Shown piece after piece: positions 46,101-58,793 of a DNA stretch of 62,204 nt. A model generated the notes under the pieces. That model saw nothing but the letters and a program-made list of their open reading frames with translations, was not told the origin of the DNA and ran no database searches. This stretch comes from Halicephalobus mephisto (taxonomy: Eukaryota > Nematoda > Chromadorea > Rhabditida > Panagrolaimidae), in assembly GCA_009193035.1 (NCBI GenBank), contig SWDT01000279.1:1-62204 (forward strand), in the 5' to 3' direction. The position numbers and the translations under genes are program-made. Numbering within the stretch: the first letter of the stretch is position 1; each line of letters opens with the position of its first letter.

Positions 46101-48415
46101 GTAGAGACTACAGAAGTTTTTCTTACTGAATCTAGTTCAGAATCTACAACTGCAGAATCTGAAAGAAGAACAGACACTTCAACTGTGGAAGCAAGTACTG
46201 AAGCTACTTTACTTGAGGAAACCACGATCTCTGACAATCCTCCAACGAATTCTCCGTTTGCAGAAGATATTTCAGAAGTACCTGCAACTGAAGGAAGTCA
46301 AGAATCTAAGAATCCCTCAACAGTGGTTCAATCCCCCAAGTCGTCGGTGAAGGGAAGTGGACCAAGCTTGATTACTGAAGCGGAGACAGAATCACCTACT
46401 ACAGAACCTACTGGAACTCCTGGAGTTGCATTTGTGACTGAAGCAGAAGAAGCTTCATCAGCTGAATCGACAACAGCAAAGCTCCATGAAGTCAAAATTG
46501 GAATCACGACGATGAATCCCATCGAAGCAGAAATCGTAAAATCGAAAGACGGAAAAATCGAAGAAAATCAAATTAATCATGTTGACGTAGGTCCAGAAGT
46601 GCTTTCTACTGAAGCACCGGTAGAGAATCAGACGACAGAAATGGAAACTACAGTATCTAAACATGACGAAGTTGAAGATGGATCTGTTGATGAATCGGTT
46701 ACTGTGGAAACTGAAACTAGAACTGATCAAGAAGAAACTGAATCTTTATCGACAACAGTTCCAGAATCCGAAACAGCTTCCACAGTAACTGTGACGCCTC
46801 CAGAATATGGAGAAAGTGAAGAAATGGAAACTAATAATCCCGAAGATTTGAATCAGCAAACGCAAGGAAAATTCGAAAATCAACCAGTCAAAATTCTTCT
46901 GACAGTTCCACCGGATTCAGAATCCTCTACAGTAGTTAGTAGTGAGAATATTGAACCAACGACGACTCCAGATCTCAAGCAGAAACCTGAAGTCGATCTC
47001 AGTGTGGATGAACCGTCATCGAAGTCCGACAAAAACGCCTTCGAGCCTCTGTTTGAGAACCCGAATTTCGGAAAAGTCAGACCTCTAGGAAAAGCTGTCA
47101 TTGAAGCTGTTCCACTTCCTACTGAAGACAAAGACTCTCGAGATCCTATGAAAGTAAATGTGGTCAATAGACCTGATGTGAAGTCTCTGAATCCTTCTAA
47201 TTCCTGGGACAACTTTGTTGAAACTACTTCAGAAAAATTGAATTCACCTACACCACCCGAAATCACTTCTTCAACCACATCTACAACCACCGAAACTCCA
47301 GAGCAGGAGGTTCCTGTGACTTCTGAAGCTGTAAACAAGTTTGTGATTTCAGAAGAACTCACCAGGAGACTACAACAGGTGGGGATTAATTATATTGTTC
47401 GAAAAATAAGAATTACTACGAAATAGTCTCGACACGAATTTCCGGAAAATTTCAAAATCCTTGATTTTAGATGATTCTAAAAGTTTATTAAATTCTAAAA
47501 ATTTTCATAAGATTCTGAAATCTTCCACAAGATGTTAATTTTTTTTATGAAATTCTAAAAAATTTTTTTCTACAAGATTTTGAAAAATTCTGAATTTGAA
47601 TGAGATTTCAGAAATCTTCAATGAAGTTCCAGAAGGTTCTAGAAACTGTGGAATTCTCCAAGATTTCGAAACTTGATACTAAAAAGTTTTAAAATTCTCC
47701 ACTGGATTCTAGAAGTTTCAAAAAACTCGGATTAGATTTTTTCAATTCTAGAAATTGTCAGAATTTTAGTTAAAATTAATTATTTTTGTTTTTTTAGGCT
47801 CGACAATTACGAGAAGAACAAAGAAGATTGGAGCTGATGGCGGCACTTCAAAGAGAAGCCGACATCCAAGCCCAGATGGCGAGGAGACGGGAAATCGAGG
47901 CAAAACTGGCCCAACTCGCTGAAACAGAAAGATGGCAACATGAACTTCTTCAACAAGCCCAATTGAGATCCAGAGCTTTCGCCAATGCCAACGGCTTCAA
48001 TCAAAAGTCTTCCAAAGAAACCACTCAAGTTCCATCTTCAGAATCCAATCCAAAACCAGTTCAATTATCAACTTCAAAATTCATCCCACAATCATCCATC
48101 GATAACAACATTTCCGAAAAATTCGAAACAACAACCCAACAATCACCTATAGAAACAGTTACAGTACCCTTTTTGTCTTCCACAACTTCAACAATTCCAC
48201 CAAATTCCAAAGTAATTCTTCCTCCAGGAATGCCTGAGCATTGCGCTCCTGTCCAGAGATTTTTAGTTATCTTCAAAGTAAAAAATCCCGAACAATGGCT
48301 CAAAGAAAACTGTCTTTTTGTCAAACGTTACTTCCCCAACGCCAGTTGTTCTCAAATAGAGGCCATTCTTTCCGCTTGTTTCAAGAATCCTTCTACAGAA
48401 TCTCCTACCAATTAA
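40155..48415 (+). CDS. Giant Ser/Thr/Glu-rich mucin-like secreted protein
   Basis: Exons 40155-40248, 43195-47378 and 47798-48415 join in phase and encode 1631 residues. Exon 1 supplies a signal peptide (MIIRKIGFLFLFITVIEAEL). A short cysteine cluster (QCSCTCTCVPPG) starts exon 2, followed by about 1300 residues of Thr/Ser/Glu-rich low-complexity sequence with many potential O-glycosylation sites. Coiled-coil segments occur at AKVEILLERIREQLQRLKK and in exon 3 (LREEQRRLELMAALQREAD). The C-terminal 70 residues look folded, with four cysteines in MPEHCAPV, KENCLFV, ASCSQIE and SACFKNP. Likely an extracellular matrix, cuticle or gut-surface protein; family not recognised. The joining of exon 1 across a 2.9 kb intron rests on phase and signal peptide only. 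The exon 2 donor is CAG-GTGGGG. Confidence 0.7.
40732..41635 (-). CDS. Unknown protein nested antisense in the mucin-like gene's intron
   Basis: Minus-strand exons 41492-41635 and 40732-41220 join in phase and give 210 residues. The first 110 residues look globular (MLLPEYMIPRYCREQV, KYWGILSDGFFFNVI, GPYNITVEGFSTLEDAN), the rest basic and disordered with two copies of a 16-residue repeat (CIDSIPIEAESRSTNS and a one-change version). An acceptor-like catcag lies 5 bases before the ATG. The globular part faintly resembles SH2 domains in its layout of strands, but the key arginine motif is not evident, so I do not assign it. The gene lies wholly within intron 1 of the mucin-like gene on the opposite strand. 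Confidence 0.6.
41640..43194. other. AT-rich remainder of the mucin-like gene's intron
   Basis: Low-complexity A/T runs and TTCTAGAATTT-like repeats. 42640-42850 is a GC-richer island with no coding signal. Just upstream, 41270-41490 is the nested gene's intron, made of ATTAAAAAAAATAATTTT-like tandem units. Confidence 0.5.
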
Positions 48416-48510
48416 AATGCAGGTATCCTTCAGGACTTTTTCAATTTTTTTATTCAAATTATGCTCAAATAAAAATAGGGCACAGTAATCATAACTACAA
48501 CGACTAGAAA

Positions 48511-51500
48511 CTAATCTGAATCTTCTTCTTCTTCTGCAACTTCAGTGATATCAGTAATAGTAGATATATTCGTTTTTCTTTCAAATAATTGTCTATCAGT
48601 TGGTTTAATCAATTGCCATTTCTCTTCTGCTGATTTTAGAGCTCTTTCAGCTTCCTGTTGTCCTTCAGTTCTTGCTTCATTCTTCAACTTGGTAATCGCA
48701 ATAAGAACTTTGAAAATTTCACTCTGAAATACATATTTCCAAAATCACATTATAAACACTAAAAATGACTACTTTTCCAAAATTGACTCAGCATAAATTT
48801 CCGGAAGTTTCTGAGTTAAAATGATCTACAATTTTGACTTCGCACAATGATTTCGTAATCGATCATATGCAAACTTTTTTATGAAATTATTCTGACAAGA
48901 ATTTTTAGAACTTTTTAAAACCTACTGTAGTTTATGTAACAATTTTGCAATTAAGTTTTGGAACTACATTCTACCTAGATAGATCTGGAAATCCTTGTAT
49001 CAGAGTATATAAAATACATAACCTTCTACCTTCAAGGATCAATAATTATACATGAAATTGTTTCTAGATCCCCAAAGAACCATAACTATCCCTACATTAA
49101 TTTCATCAAAAAAATTATTTTTAAAACTCACTGCAATAATTTCACTTGCAACTTTTTCATCACTTTCAACCATATTTGCAATTCCCATCAGAGCCCTTCT
49201 TTGAACTTCTGGATTTTCTGCCATTGCCATATCTTTCATAACATCTGACCAACTCTTAACTTCATCAATTATTCTTTTACAAGCCGTTGGATCTCTCGTC
49301 AACAAAGCAAAACCAGCTGATGAAGCCATTTGAAGTCTTTCATCTTCATCTTCAACGCAATACAAAAACCACAATTTTAATCTATCTGTTCCTGGTTGAA
49401 TTGTTTCTTCATAAAATTCATCCAAAAATAACAAATTTAAAAGTGTTTCTGCTGCAGCACCTCTGAGATCTTTATGATCTGTCATAAACCAATATTCTTC
49501 TATTTTAGGAACTGCTTTTTCTTTTATTATTCTTTTCCTAACAGAATCACTTACAGAAGCCAAATTCGTCAAAGTCATCAAAGCATCGTAGTTTGGCAAA
49601 CCTTCAATATCCGGATGAAGTAATTCAACCATTGGTTTCACAACTTCATACATTCTTTGTCCTGCAAATGCTACAGTAGGATCTGCCATTTTACCTAATT
49701 TCGCTAATCCATGAGCTGCTTTAATTTTCCCTTCAGGAGTACATTCTTTATAAAGAGTAATCAGCAATTTAGCTCCTCCTTCACTAATAATCTGTCCTCC
49801 AAGTTCATCTATTGAACAAAATGCATTCATACATCTCCCCAAAAGATCGAGAGCTGATTTAGATTCCGTTTTACTTACAGCAACACAAGCTGTAACAGCT
49901 CCATCTTTGACCAATTTCCTGATTCTCTTATCAACATAGTCATCTGTATCCTTGAGATGAACTTCAGGAACATGATGTTTAGCAAATTGAGCAAGTTTCA
50001 CAAGTTCTTCGTCAACCTTCGGTTTCTCATAGGAATTCGTCAAATTAACATAAATAGAAGCCATTGTATAAACACACAAAGCTCCAGCACTTTTAGCTAG
50101 ACTCACCAAAGCTTGTAACAACGCTTGATCATTCACTATCCATTCCTTGACATCTGCATCGAGAGACAAGTACGACAATCCTTCACAAGCAAATCTTCTA
50201 ATATCAACGGAATATTTTTCAATAGAAAGTAAAAAGTGTTTGCAAGTTTCTGCCAACTTTAAAACTTCTTCTTCTTTCATTGTTGCTCTTGCAGCATCAT
50301 CTCCTCCAGCACTGGCTATTTTGCACAAACCCATCAAAGCACGTACTTTCACACTATGATCTTCAGATTCATACAGTTTCCTGAGAACAGGAAGACCACA
50401 TTGAAGAAGTTTCGTGGCTCTCTCATGTTTAGAAGCTGTTTGAACAATCAATTCTGCTGCTAACGATTGGGCTAGATGGTCATCCGACGAGGCCATGTTC
50501 AACATAGTTGCAGTAACATCGTCATTTGTTACTAAATTCATCCCGATATCGACTGGTCCTTGGAGCATTGTAATCAAAAAAGCTGCTAGTTTAATTTTAT
50601 ATCCATGTTCGCCGATATGAGCAATTAATTGTCTAAAAATCCATTTTTGATTAAAAATTTAAAAAATCAAAAACTTGCCCAAAGAACTGATCCACTTTTT
50701 CTTTGTAAATTGTTCTTCTTGTATCAAAAACCATATCATCGTGTAATCTAGCCAAACAAATAGCCACATGTTGTCTTGTTTCCGCACTCACTGGATAATC
50801 ACACAATTCCGGGATTTGCGCAGCCAAATGGAGCAACTTTAGCAATCCTCTGTCTTCAGTAAACTTCCAAGACCACCCTCGAGGCAATCCCCCATCCATG
50901 TGCATTAGATTCTTGCAGAACAAATCAACAATCGATTCTCTGATCGTCGCATTGTACTGTGGATCTGTCATCATTTCTTCCAGCTCCAGAATCAACTTGA
51001 TAATATGTAATTTGTTTTTCTCAGCTACTTCAGGGTCTGGTTTTATCTCCTTGTTTCTGTCCATAGCCGCCAGAGCATTGAACACTCGTTGGATTATGGC
51101 GAATGCAGAGTCGATCATCTGTTTCGAAGACTCTCTGATTGCCAAAAGTCTGGAAATCACAGGAATGGAGAGGAAATCGACCATGACCATGGCACGAGAA
51201 CGTTTTTTGACCAATTCGTCGATGATTCTAAGTGCAGTAATGGCGAATTCTTCAGGAGTTTCTGGGTTCCTGGCTAGTGGAAGAAGAACCTCAAGGATCT
51301 TCCCGTTCTGCCAGATCCTCTTGGCTCCTTCTTCGGAATCCCTAGATAAGACCAGGAGATTGTTCATAGCCTGGAATAGATTTTAAACAAGAAGTTCATA
51401 TATGAACAAGACTTACTTTCGCTTTTTGATCGTGATCTTTGTTGTCGAAGGCCAACTTGAACATTTCCTTCACTCTGTTTTCGGTTGAATCAACTTGTTT

Positions 51501-51975
51501 CAGTTTGTCGTTATTGATCTTCATCAGACGTTCACACAGTTGCTTTAATTGGCTGGAAGATGATGGATATGAGTGGAAGCACTCAGAAGCGAAACTTACG
51601 TGTTTTTAGGTTCGAGTCTGAAAGCCTCCTTGGCGTCCTGGAAAGCAGCCCCAATTTTTTCCAATTGTTCTCTAGCCAATGCTCTTCTGTACAAGGCCTT
51701 GGAATCAACTCCGTCAAATTCCAACACTGTAAAATTCATATAAAACAATTGGAATAAGGATTTTTACCTTTGTTGCAGTCGTCTTCGGCACCTTCGTAGT
51801 CTTCGTTCTTCAACTTGACCATGGCTCGATTACGGTACAGGATTATCCTTAATTTCTGATCAGGATCGAGTTGGAGGGCCTCTGTATAGCATTCAATGGC
51901 CTTCTGATTGTCTCCAATTTTGAAAGCTTCATTTCCGATTTCCTTCAGATTCTCCGCCGACTGGATTTCCGGCAT
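48511..51975 (-). CDS. unc-45: Myosin chaperone UNC-45
   Basis: Minus-strand exons 51768-51975, 51600-51726, 51417-51552, 50679-51370, 49132-50632 and 48511-48723 encode 958 residues, close to the 961 of Caenorhabditis UNC-45. The N-terminus is a TPR domain (residues about 5-120: LKEIGNEAFKIGDNQKAIEC, YRNRAMVKLKNEDYEGAE) that binds HSP90/HSP70. The central and C-terminal parts are armadillo-like, the C-terminal being the UCS domain that folds myosin heads. The intron between 50679 and 50632 begins with GCAAGT, a second GC-AG intron in the window. An acceptor aatttcag lies 9 bases upstream of the ATG, with an in-frame upstream ATG at 51996 that trans-splicing would remove. The C-terminus is acidic (EVAEEEEDSD). 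Confidence 0.95.
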
Positions 51976-52841
51976 TTCGACAGTCTGAAATTTCATAAAT
52001 CATCCTTTACATTGGTCTAGAATCATATACTATTAAAACAATAACAACAAAAAGTAAAGAAATAAATTTTAAAAAAGAAAAATAGTAGCCATGAAAACGG
52101 AAAAACTCGGACAATTCCTCGAGATGCGTCATTTTCCACCCTCACAGAGAATAAGCAAAGTCTCGAATCATCGAGAACGAAAAAGAACAAAATCCTGTGT
52201 AAACTTGGCTGAGAGCCGGTTCCTAAGATTTTTACAGCTGGTGGATGAACGGCTAGTCTGGATCTCGGGGATCGCCGGCCGATCATTGCGGAATTGCCTC
52301 AAGTGGAGCTCTCGCCACGAAAGTTTCATTCTTGCGTTCGAGAGAAAATTGCTCAATAAAATCTTCAAATCCATAAAATTCCACCTTCTGAACTTCCAAA
52401 CTTTCTTTATTTTACATTGTTTTCATTCTATCACTACTACTAAGCAATCCTAAACTACTTTTACCTTAATTTATCTCATTTCGATATATGGATTGCCCGA
52501 TTTTCTTTTCTCGCGGTTTTTAGGTTACTTAGGAATCCATCTTTCTGCCTTCAAAACCCTAATATTTTACCATTATCCATGAGTCCCATTTATAAATTCT
52601 AATTTCCTACTCTAATAGCTTTTTGGATTTCTTTCATTACTTAGTGAGACTCATTTCCGCGATTTGCCCCATTTGCTTCTGTTGATTAGTTTCAGCGTTC
52701 GTCTTCCATTTGCATTATGTGCCAGTTTTTACGCGGTTACTGTTCCTTTGCTAATTTGCCGCATTTCTCAGTCCCCGTTGAAAGATTAATCTCATTAGCT
52801 CTTTCATAATCTCATTTTGTTACAGAGAACACTCGAAGACA
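51976..52841. promoter_or_regulatory. Divergent region, UNC-45 / RPL36
   Basis: About 870 bases. 52090-52340 is GC-richer with no supported gene. The last 400 bases before RPL36 are pyrimidine-rich and end with tgttacag 17 bases before the ATG, a splice or trans-splice acceptor. Confidence 0.4.
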
Positions 52842-53165
52842 ATGGCAGATGTTCAGAGTCCTGCCGTCGAATCGGTCGCATTCGGTCTCCACAAAGGCCA
52901 TCGTGTCACCAAGATCCAGAAGAAGCCGAAAGCCTCCTCGTTCAAGGGCCGTTTGACTAAGAAGACCAAGGTCGTCCGTGAAATTGTTCGTGAAGTAACT
53001 GGATTTGCCCCCTACGAACGTCGCTGCATGGAACTTCTCCGGATTAACAAGGACAAAAAGGCCCTTAAATTCCTCAAAGCCAGAATCGGACAGCACACTC
53101 GTGGGAAGAGAAAGCGAGATGAAATCCAAAATATCATTACTAATCTTCGCAAACACCACAAGTAG
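52842..53165 (+). CDS. rpl-36: 60S ribosomal protein L36 (eL36)
   Basis: Single exon, 107 residues. Family landmarks: [52 protein letters not shown] and [11 protein letters not shown]. It is a component of the large ribosomal subunit. The N-terminus ([13 protein letters not shown]) is a little longer than in vertebrates. The lack of introns in the coding part and the acceptor-like site upstream suggest trans-splicing to the mRNA or one intron in the untranslated leader. Confidence 0.96.
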   Translation: MADVQSPAVESVAFGLHKGHRVTKIQKKPKASSFKGRLTKKTKVVREIVREVTGFAPYERRCMELLRINKDKKALKFLKARIGQHTRGKRKRDEIQNIITNLRKHHK

Positions 53166-54769
53166 ATCTTGTCATGTTATCTGTTGTTGATGAATTTATT
53201 GCTTTCCGAACGGTTGAACTGATTTTAGGGCTCCTTGAGAGGAAGTGACCGGTCAAATTGAATGGTATGAAAGGGATCCGCTTCTTCCGGTTTTGTAGAA
53301 TGCGAAACGGTGCGCGACAGATGAATGGAAGTTTAGCCGAGTTTCAATTTCCTTTTATTCAATGGACCCGATCTAAACGAGCCAGCTGCAAACACGAGCC
53401 AAAGGCAATCGAGAATCTCCAACTCGCGGAATTTTTTGTTTTTGTCAAAAATTTGTCTGCTTTTCAACAAGTGTTCAAATCGGCTTGTAGACTTTGTTTC
53501 TGGCCCTCCTAATTTATGCCCGAAGAGCCGAGGTCGGTGAGAGAAGAGGAAAGAATAGTCTTCCCGCCTGCCTACGAATCGATAGGACGCGTTGGCCGTG
53601 CAGTGGCCACTCGCATTGCTCACAAGAGGGACAAACTGACTTATTGCTGTTTAGCTTGGCAAATCGGGGGAATGCGCAGTTCGTTACTCCAAAGATTCTC
53701 TTGTTTTTGGAATTGCGCGGACAGACAATTGGGAGTTCAGTAAGAACAACATAGGTTCGTGTTTAGAACTAAACTGTCCGAATTTTTTTTATCATTGACT
53801 TTTTTAGGAAAATTGCAAGTTAAAAAATGATTTATTTTAAAAAATAATCCTAATTTCAAGGGTTTTAAAATTATTGTGAATTAAAAACGAATTTTAAAAA
53901 TGATTATAGATTTAAAAGTGATTAATTTTTTTTGATTTTTGAAGAATTGAAATTTTCGGAATAATTATTTTTTGGATTTGGTTAGAATTATTCAATAATT
54001 AAATCTTTTTAGAATTGTTCGTGATTTTAAAGTAATTGAAATATTTTTAGGATAATTGAAAATTTCAATTTCGATAGTCTTGCCCTCTGGCCATTTTCGT
54101 TTTCTGGTTGAGTATCCTAATTTGGGCTCAGTAGTTGTCGAGAATCATTACTTGAGACTAGTCGGACTTGCGCGTTTTGTCTTTCCGGAAACTGCCCTCT
54201 TGGGGCTTTTGGGTCCCGACCGGTCACTCGAAAAACATTCAAACTTTGTTGTTTTGGCAACGCTTTCTGAATATGTATGTCGTTGACTTTGGATGGCAGT
54301 TTTGCTTTTCCTAAAATTTTACGGAGAAAAATCTTTTTAAAGTTGGTCGCTTTTTACAACTTGAAGATTTTCGCGGAGATGAAAACGATATCATGTAATA
54401 TTTTTTGCGGTTTTTCTTTGGCCAAATAGTCAATGTAGATTGGTCATTTGATACAGGGTTATGGTAGTTTTGTTTTGTCGACAGAAAACGGTCATTTAAT
54501 TGCAGATAAAAATGAGTGTTTTCGAATCTGACCCGGAAGTGTTCGGTAAATTTTAAAATTCTTCGAAAAAGTTTGATTTTTTAGAAAAATTTAGAATTCT
54601 GAAGGTTTTTTGGAATATTGTGGAAATTTCAAAAAGGTTTCAAATGTGTTTGGAAGGTTCTGGAATTACAGAATTTCATGAAAGCTTTCAAAATCGTGTA
54701 GAAGATTCTAGACTGTTGAAAATCCTATGGAATTTTCAGAAATCATCAGAATCATAAGAAATTCTGGAA

Positions 54770-55070
54770 TCTTTCAGAATCTCGCGTAAATTCTGAAGTC
54801 ATAAAATCTAATGGAAATTTTTAGATTTTCTAGAATCTTGCGTAAATTCTAAATTCTTATAAAATATAATAAAAAGTTCCTAGAATCTTTCAGAATCTTG
54901 CGTAAATTCTGAATTCTTATAAAATATAATAAAAATTTCTAGATTTTTTCAGAATCTCGCATAAATTCTGAATTCTTATGAAATATAATAAAAGTTTCTA
55001 GATTTTTTCAGAATCTCGCATAAATTCTGAATTCTTATAAAATCTAATAAAAATTTCCAGAATGTTCCAA
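54770..55070. repeat. Minisatellite, period about 59
   Basis: Four to five units carrying CAGAATCTCGCATAAATTCT followed by GAATTCTTATAAAATATAAT; later units are more alike than the first, as in an array expanded from one side. Confidence 0.75.
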
Positions 55071-56029
55071 AATCCAATTAAACTTTTAAAAGCATCTAAA
55101 ACCTCGAATCGAAACTTTCTAAAAATTCCCAAAATTCGTGTCGAGACCATTTTGAGAGAATTTTTATTTTTCGCGATATAATTTCGTATTAATTGAATTT
55201 TTATTTTTGAATTCACCTTAAATCAAAAAAATATTTGAAATTTTATTTTTAAAGAATTTTGTAAACGTTTGAAATTTCCAAAATCCAAAATTTCGGATTA
55301 TTGGCTATTTCGTAAATAAGCTTTAATTTATTTTTTATTGATTCACAGTCCTGCTGACCAACCACATCATTCAGGAAAAATTTTCAGAAAAGTCTAGACG
55401 AAATAAAAATTTTAAAATTTTAAATTTTTAAAAATTTTGAAAAAATATTTTTTCGATTTTTTTTAAATATTGAAATTTTTAAAAATTAAAAATAAATTTT
55501 TTGAATGTTTTTAAAATTCCCTAAGGGTGTTTTTGGATTTTTAAATGTTTAGAATACAGAACCCCTCTGGCATTGTTTATTTTTTAATGATTATTTTTGA
55601 AAAGATTTTATTCATGAATTGTCCGAGAAAAATTTATTTTTTCGGATTGATTTCGCGAGAATCCGTCCATCGGAATTACATCCTTGGAATCACGCAATCA
55701 AGGTCAGATTGATGGACTTGTCTTGTTCGAACAGAATTCTGGGTTACTTGCTTGATTCACACTTTTCTCATTTAATCCCTATCGGATAAATTGAAATAAA
55801 TTTAAATTCATGTGAGAAAAGAAGAAATGACCGTTTTTAAAATTACAAGGATAAAGGAAGATGGAAAACAAGCCGTTGTCTCTTCCGGATTACCTCCTGT
55901 CCCGAGATTTACGGGTTTTTGTCTTTTGATACTCGCGGATTTATCAAGTACCTTTCTCAATCACGAGCACAAATCTTGTTAATCGATTATGTTTCCTCAG
56001 GGCCCGATTTTTTTGTTGTAAAAAATTAT

Positions 56030-56345
56030 ATAAAAACTTTTAAAAAAATTATTTTATATATAAAATTTAAAAAATTACTTTATATATAAAATTGAAAAAA
56101 TTATTTTATATGTAAAATCGAAAAAATTATTTTAAATATAAAATTAAAAAAAATTATTTTAAATATAAAATTCAAAAAATTACTCTATATATAAAATTAA
56201 AAAAAATTATTTTAAATATAAAATTAAAAAAATTATTTTATATATAAAATTAAAAAAATTACTCTATATATAAAATTTAAAAAATTATTTTATATGTAAA
56301 ATTAAAAAAAATTATTTTATATGTAAAATTTGTATAAAAATTAAG
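56030..56345. repeat. AT-only tandem array, period about 32
   Basis: About ten units like AAAAAATTATTTTATATATA with slight changes. Pure A/T, so unlikely to code. Confidence 0.75.
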
Positions 56346-58454
56346 AAAAAATTATCTTATATGAAAAAATTGAAGAAATGATTTATTTTAATTTTTTTTA
56401 AAGTAAAATATATATTTTAAATTATTGACAGAATACAAATTTTTTTCAATATTTTTTGAAGTAAGATATTTTTTTTAAAAACTATAAATTTTTGATGTAT
56501 GAAATTTGAGATATTAGTTTTTTATGGAAATTTTTAGAATTCAGTAAATGTTTTTGGAATTATTCAAAATTCAATGAAATTTTCTGAAATCTTCCATAAT
56601 CTTGGGAAATTTTCTAGAATTACAAAATTTGATTAAAAATTCTAAAATTTTCTAGAATTATAAAATTTGATAAAAAATTCTAAAATTTTCTAGAATTTTA
56701 AAAATTTGATAAAATTTTCTAGAGTTACAAAATTTGATAAAAAATCCTAAAATTTTCTAGAATTTTAAAAATTCTAATAAAAAATTCTAGAAGTTTTCAG
56801 AATCCATTGAAATTTTCTAAAATCTTTTGTAATCTAGGGAGTTTTCTAAAATTATTCGGAATTTTGAAATTTTCTAGAATCTTCCAGAATTTCTTATAAA
56901 TTTTTAGAATCCTTTGGAATTTAACAGAAATTCAGAACCAACATCCGAAATTTAGGATTCTAAAAATCTGCATTTAGGCGATTTCAAAAATACTGATTTT
57001 TGTAATTTTTTATTTTAGTATTTTGAGCGAAAAGAATCGATTCTGGATATATTCGGAAATCTCGAAGATATCTGATTTGTTTCAAAAGGGATCACTCAAG
57101 TGAAATCTTACAAGATCTCTGGAAATTAAAAATCCCAAAATTGACCTCTTTATCTTTCGGATTTCATCATCGGCGTTTTCTTTGAAAATAAAAATAATTT
57201 TCTATTTTAAAAAAGCCAAAAATAGCTAATTTGCCACCGTCAATTTTCGTTAAAAATTCTCATGGTTTTTCGTATCCAATTTCGTTGTGGCTAGTTGACA
57301 TTGTCCTTTACACATTCGACCCCCGTAACGCATGCCAAACTGACACTCTCAATTATCCCCGACCTAGGGACTTGCTGATGCGCGACATTCCCGCGGGTGC
57401 CGTGTTTCCGATCCACTGAAATGTGTTTTACGGTCCTATTTGGGACTGGGGGAGTTTCCAACAGTTAATTGTTTTCCTTCTTTCAAAAAAGTCATTATTT
57501 TAATCTGCTTAATTTTGTACAAAGTGTTAAGATGTTTCAGAATCCAGTAAAAATCTCCGAAATTGCTGAGAATTTTATCGAAATTACTGTAGTATTTTTG
57601 GATCTTGTGGAAGCTTCTGGAAAATTTCGAAATTCCGCGGAAGTTTTAGAACCTTTCAGAATCCAATGGAAGATCCGGAAATTTTTGGAATTTTTTAGAA
57701 CCTTCTAGAATCCTCCAGAATCTGGAAATTGCTTTGATTTTCTAGAAGTTTAAAAAAAATCATGAATTCTTGAAAAATATCAAAACTTGGAAATTTCTGA
57801 AATTTTCTAAAACCTCAAAAACTTTAGAATTCTTTTAGAAATTTTCACAATCTGAATTCTCGACTTCTAAAAACTCCTAAAAATTCATGTCGAAACAATT
57901 TCGTAGTTTTATTTCTATTTTTTAACATTTTATAATTGTTCAAAAACAAATGAAAATCAATCGTGTTCTGTCAAGTCCAAAGATCGATTAAAAAATACAA
58001 AAATCTACGTCAAAAATCGATGGAATTACTCACATAAAAATCGATATTCGATGACTTGATAATTTTCCAAATTTTATTTTTTTATTTTTGGAAGAAGGAA
58101 CCCATCTGGAAGGTCTATTATCTGGAACCCTTTCCGGAAGAACGCTTGCTTATTTTTCGTTTTCTGGTCGACAAAATTCCCCGAGGTTACAATTTACACA
58201 AATACTTTTTTAAAACTTAAAAAAAGTAAAATTAAATTTTGTCCTTTGAGACTCGAAATTTGACATTTTTGTCTTCGCTTATTTCTGGGTCAGTGCCCAA
58301 CTGATCCAATTAGAATGCCACTTTTGCCTTTTTCAAATCCGGCAGGCGCCATTGATTGATTGTTTTTTCCTCTTCTTGACCAGTTATTCCTACCCTGTCG
58401 TGTTCGAAAAGGGAATAATCAGTTTCATTTATTAGGATTCCGTCGGAGGATTTA

Positions 58455-58650
58455 GAATCTTTTAAAATTTTGTTGAAAATTCCTTAAATTTTCTAAAAAT
58501 TCCTTAAATTTTCTAAAAATTCTTGAAATTTTCTAAAAATTTTTGAAATTTTCTAAAAATTCCTTAAATTTTCTAAAAATTTTTGAAATTTTCTAAAAAT
58601 TCCTTAAATTCTATAAAAATTCCTTAAATTTTTCTAAAAATTCGTGGCGA
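58455..58650. repeat. Tandem array of 20-base units upstream of syndecan
   Basis: Nine or so near-perfect copies of ATTCCTTAAATTTTCTAAAA, ending about 145 bases before the syndecan ATG. Confidence 0.8.
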
Positions 58651-58793
58651 GGAAATTTTATAAAATTTTTATAAAAATATAATTTTCAGGTTTTTTAAAT
58701 ATCCTTTGCATTGATTTTTCTAAGCTGCATATTTTCCATGTTGGCATGTGAGAAGATAAAAAATCTCATTTCATTTATTTAGAATCAGAAGCA

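Larger units (their letters stand above)
53166..58793. other. Gene-free 5.6 kb with satellites and GC-richer islands
   Basis: No gene found. GC-richer islands lie at about 53220-53760, 54060-54300, 55650-55990 and 57230-57440. Their frames are short, lack conserved motifs and differ between strands. The DNA between is AT-rich and made largely of TTCTAGAATTT-like repeats and the satellites listed separately. The islands are candidate regulatory elements for syndecan or RPL36. Confidence 0.55.

Noticed and set aside
44738..47362. Long minus-strand open frames opposite the mucin-like exon
   Set aside because: They are Ser/Val-rich mirrors of Thr/Glu codon repeats and lack start context, introns or motifs.
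53494..53754. Overlapping frames in the GC-richer region after RPL36
   Set aside because: Frames in several phases and both strands reflect composition; no motif was found.
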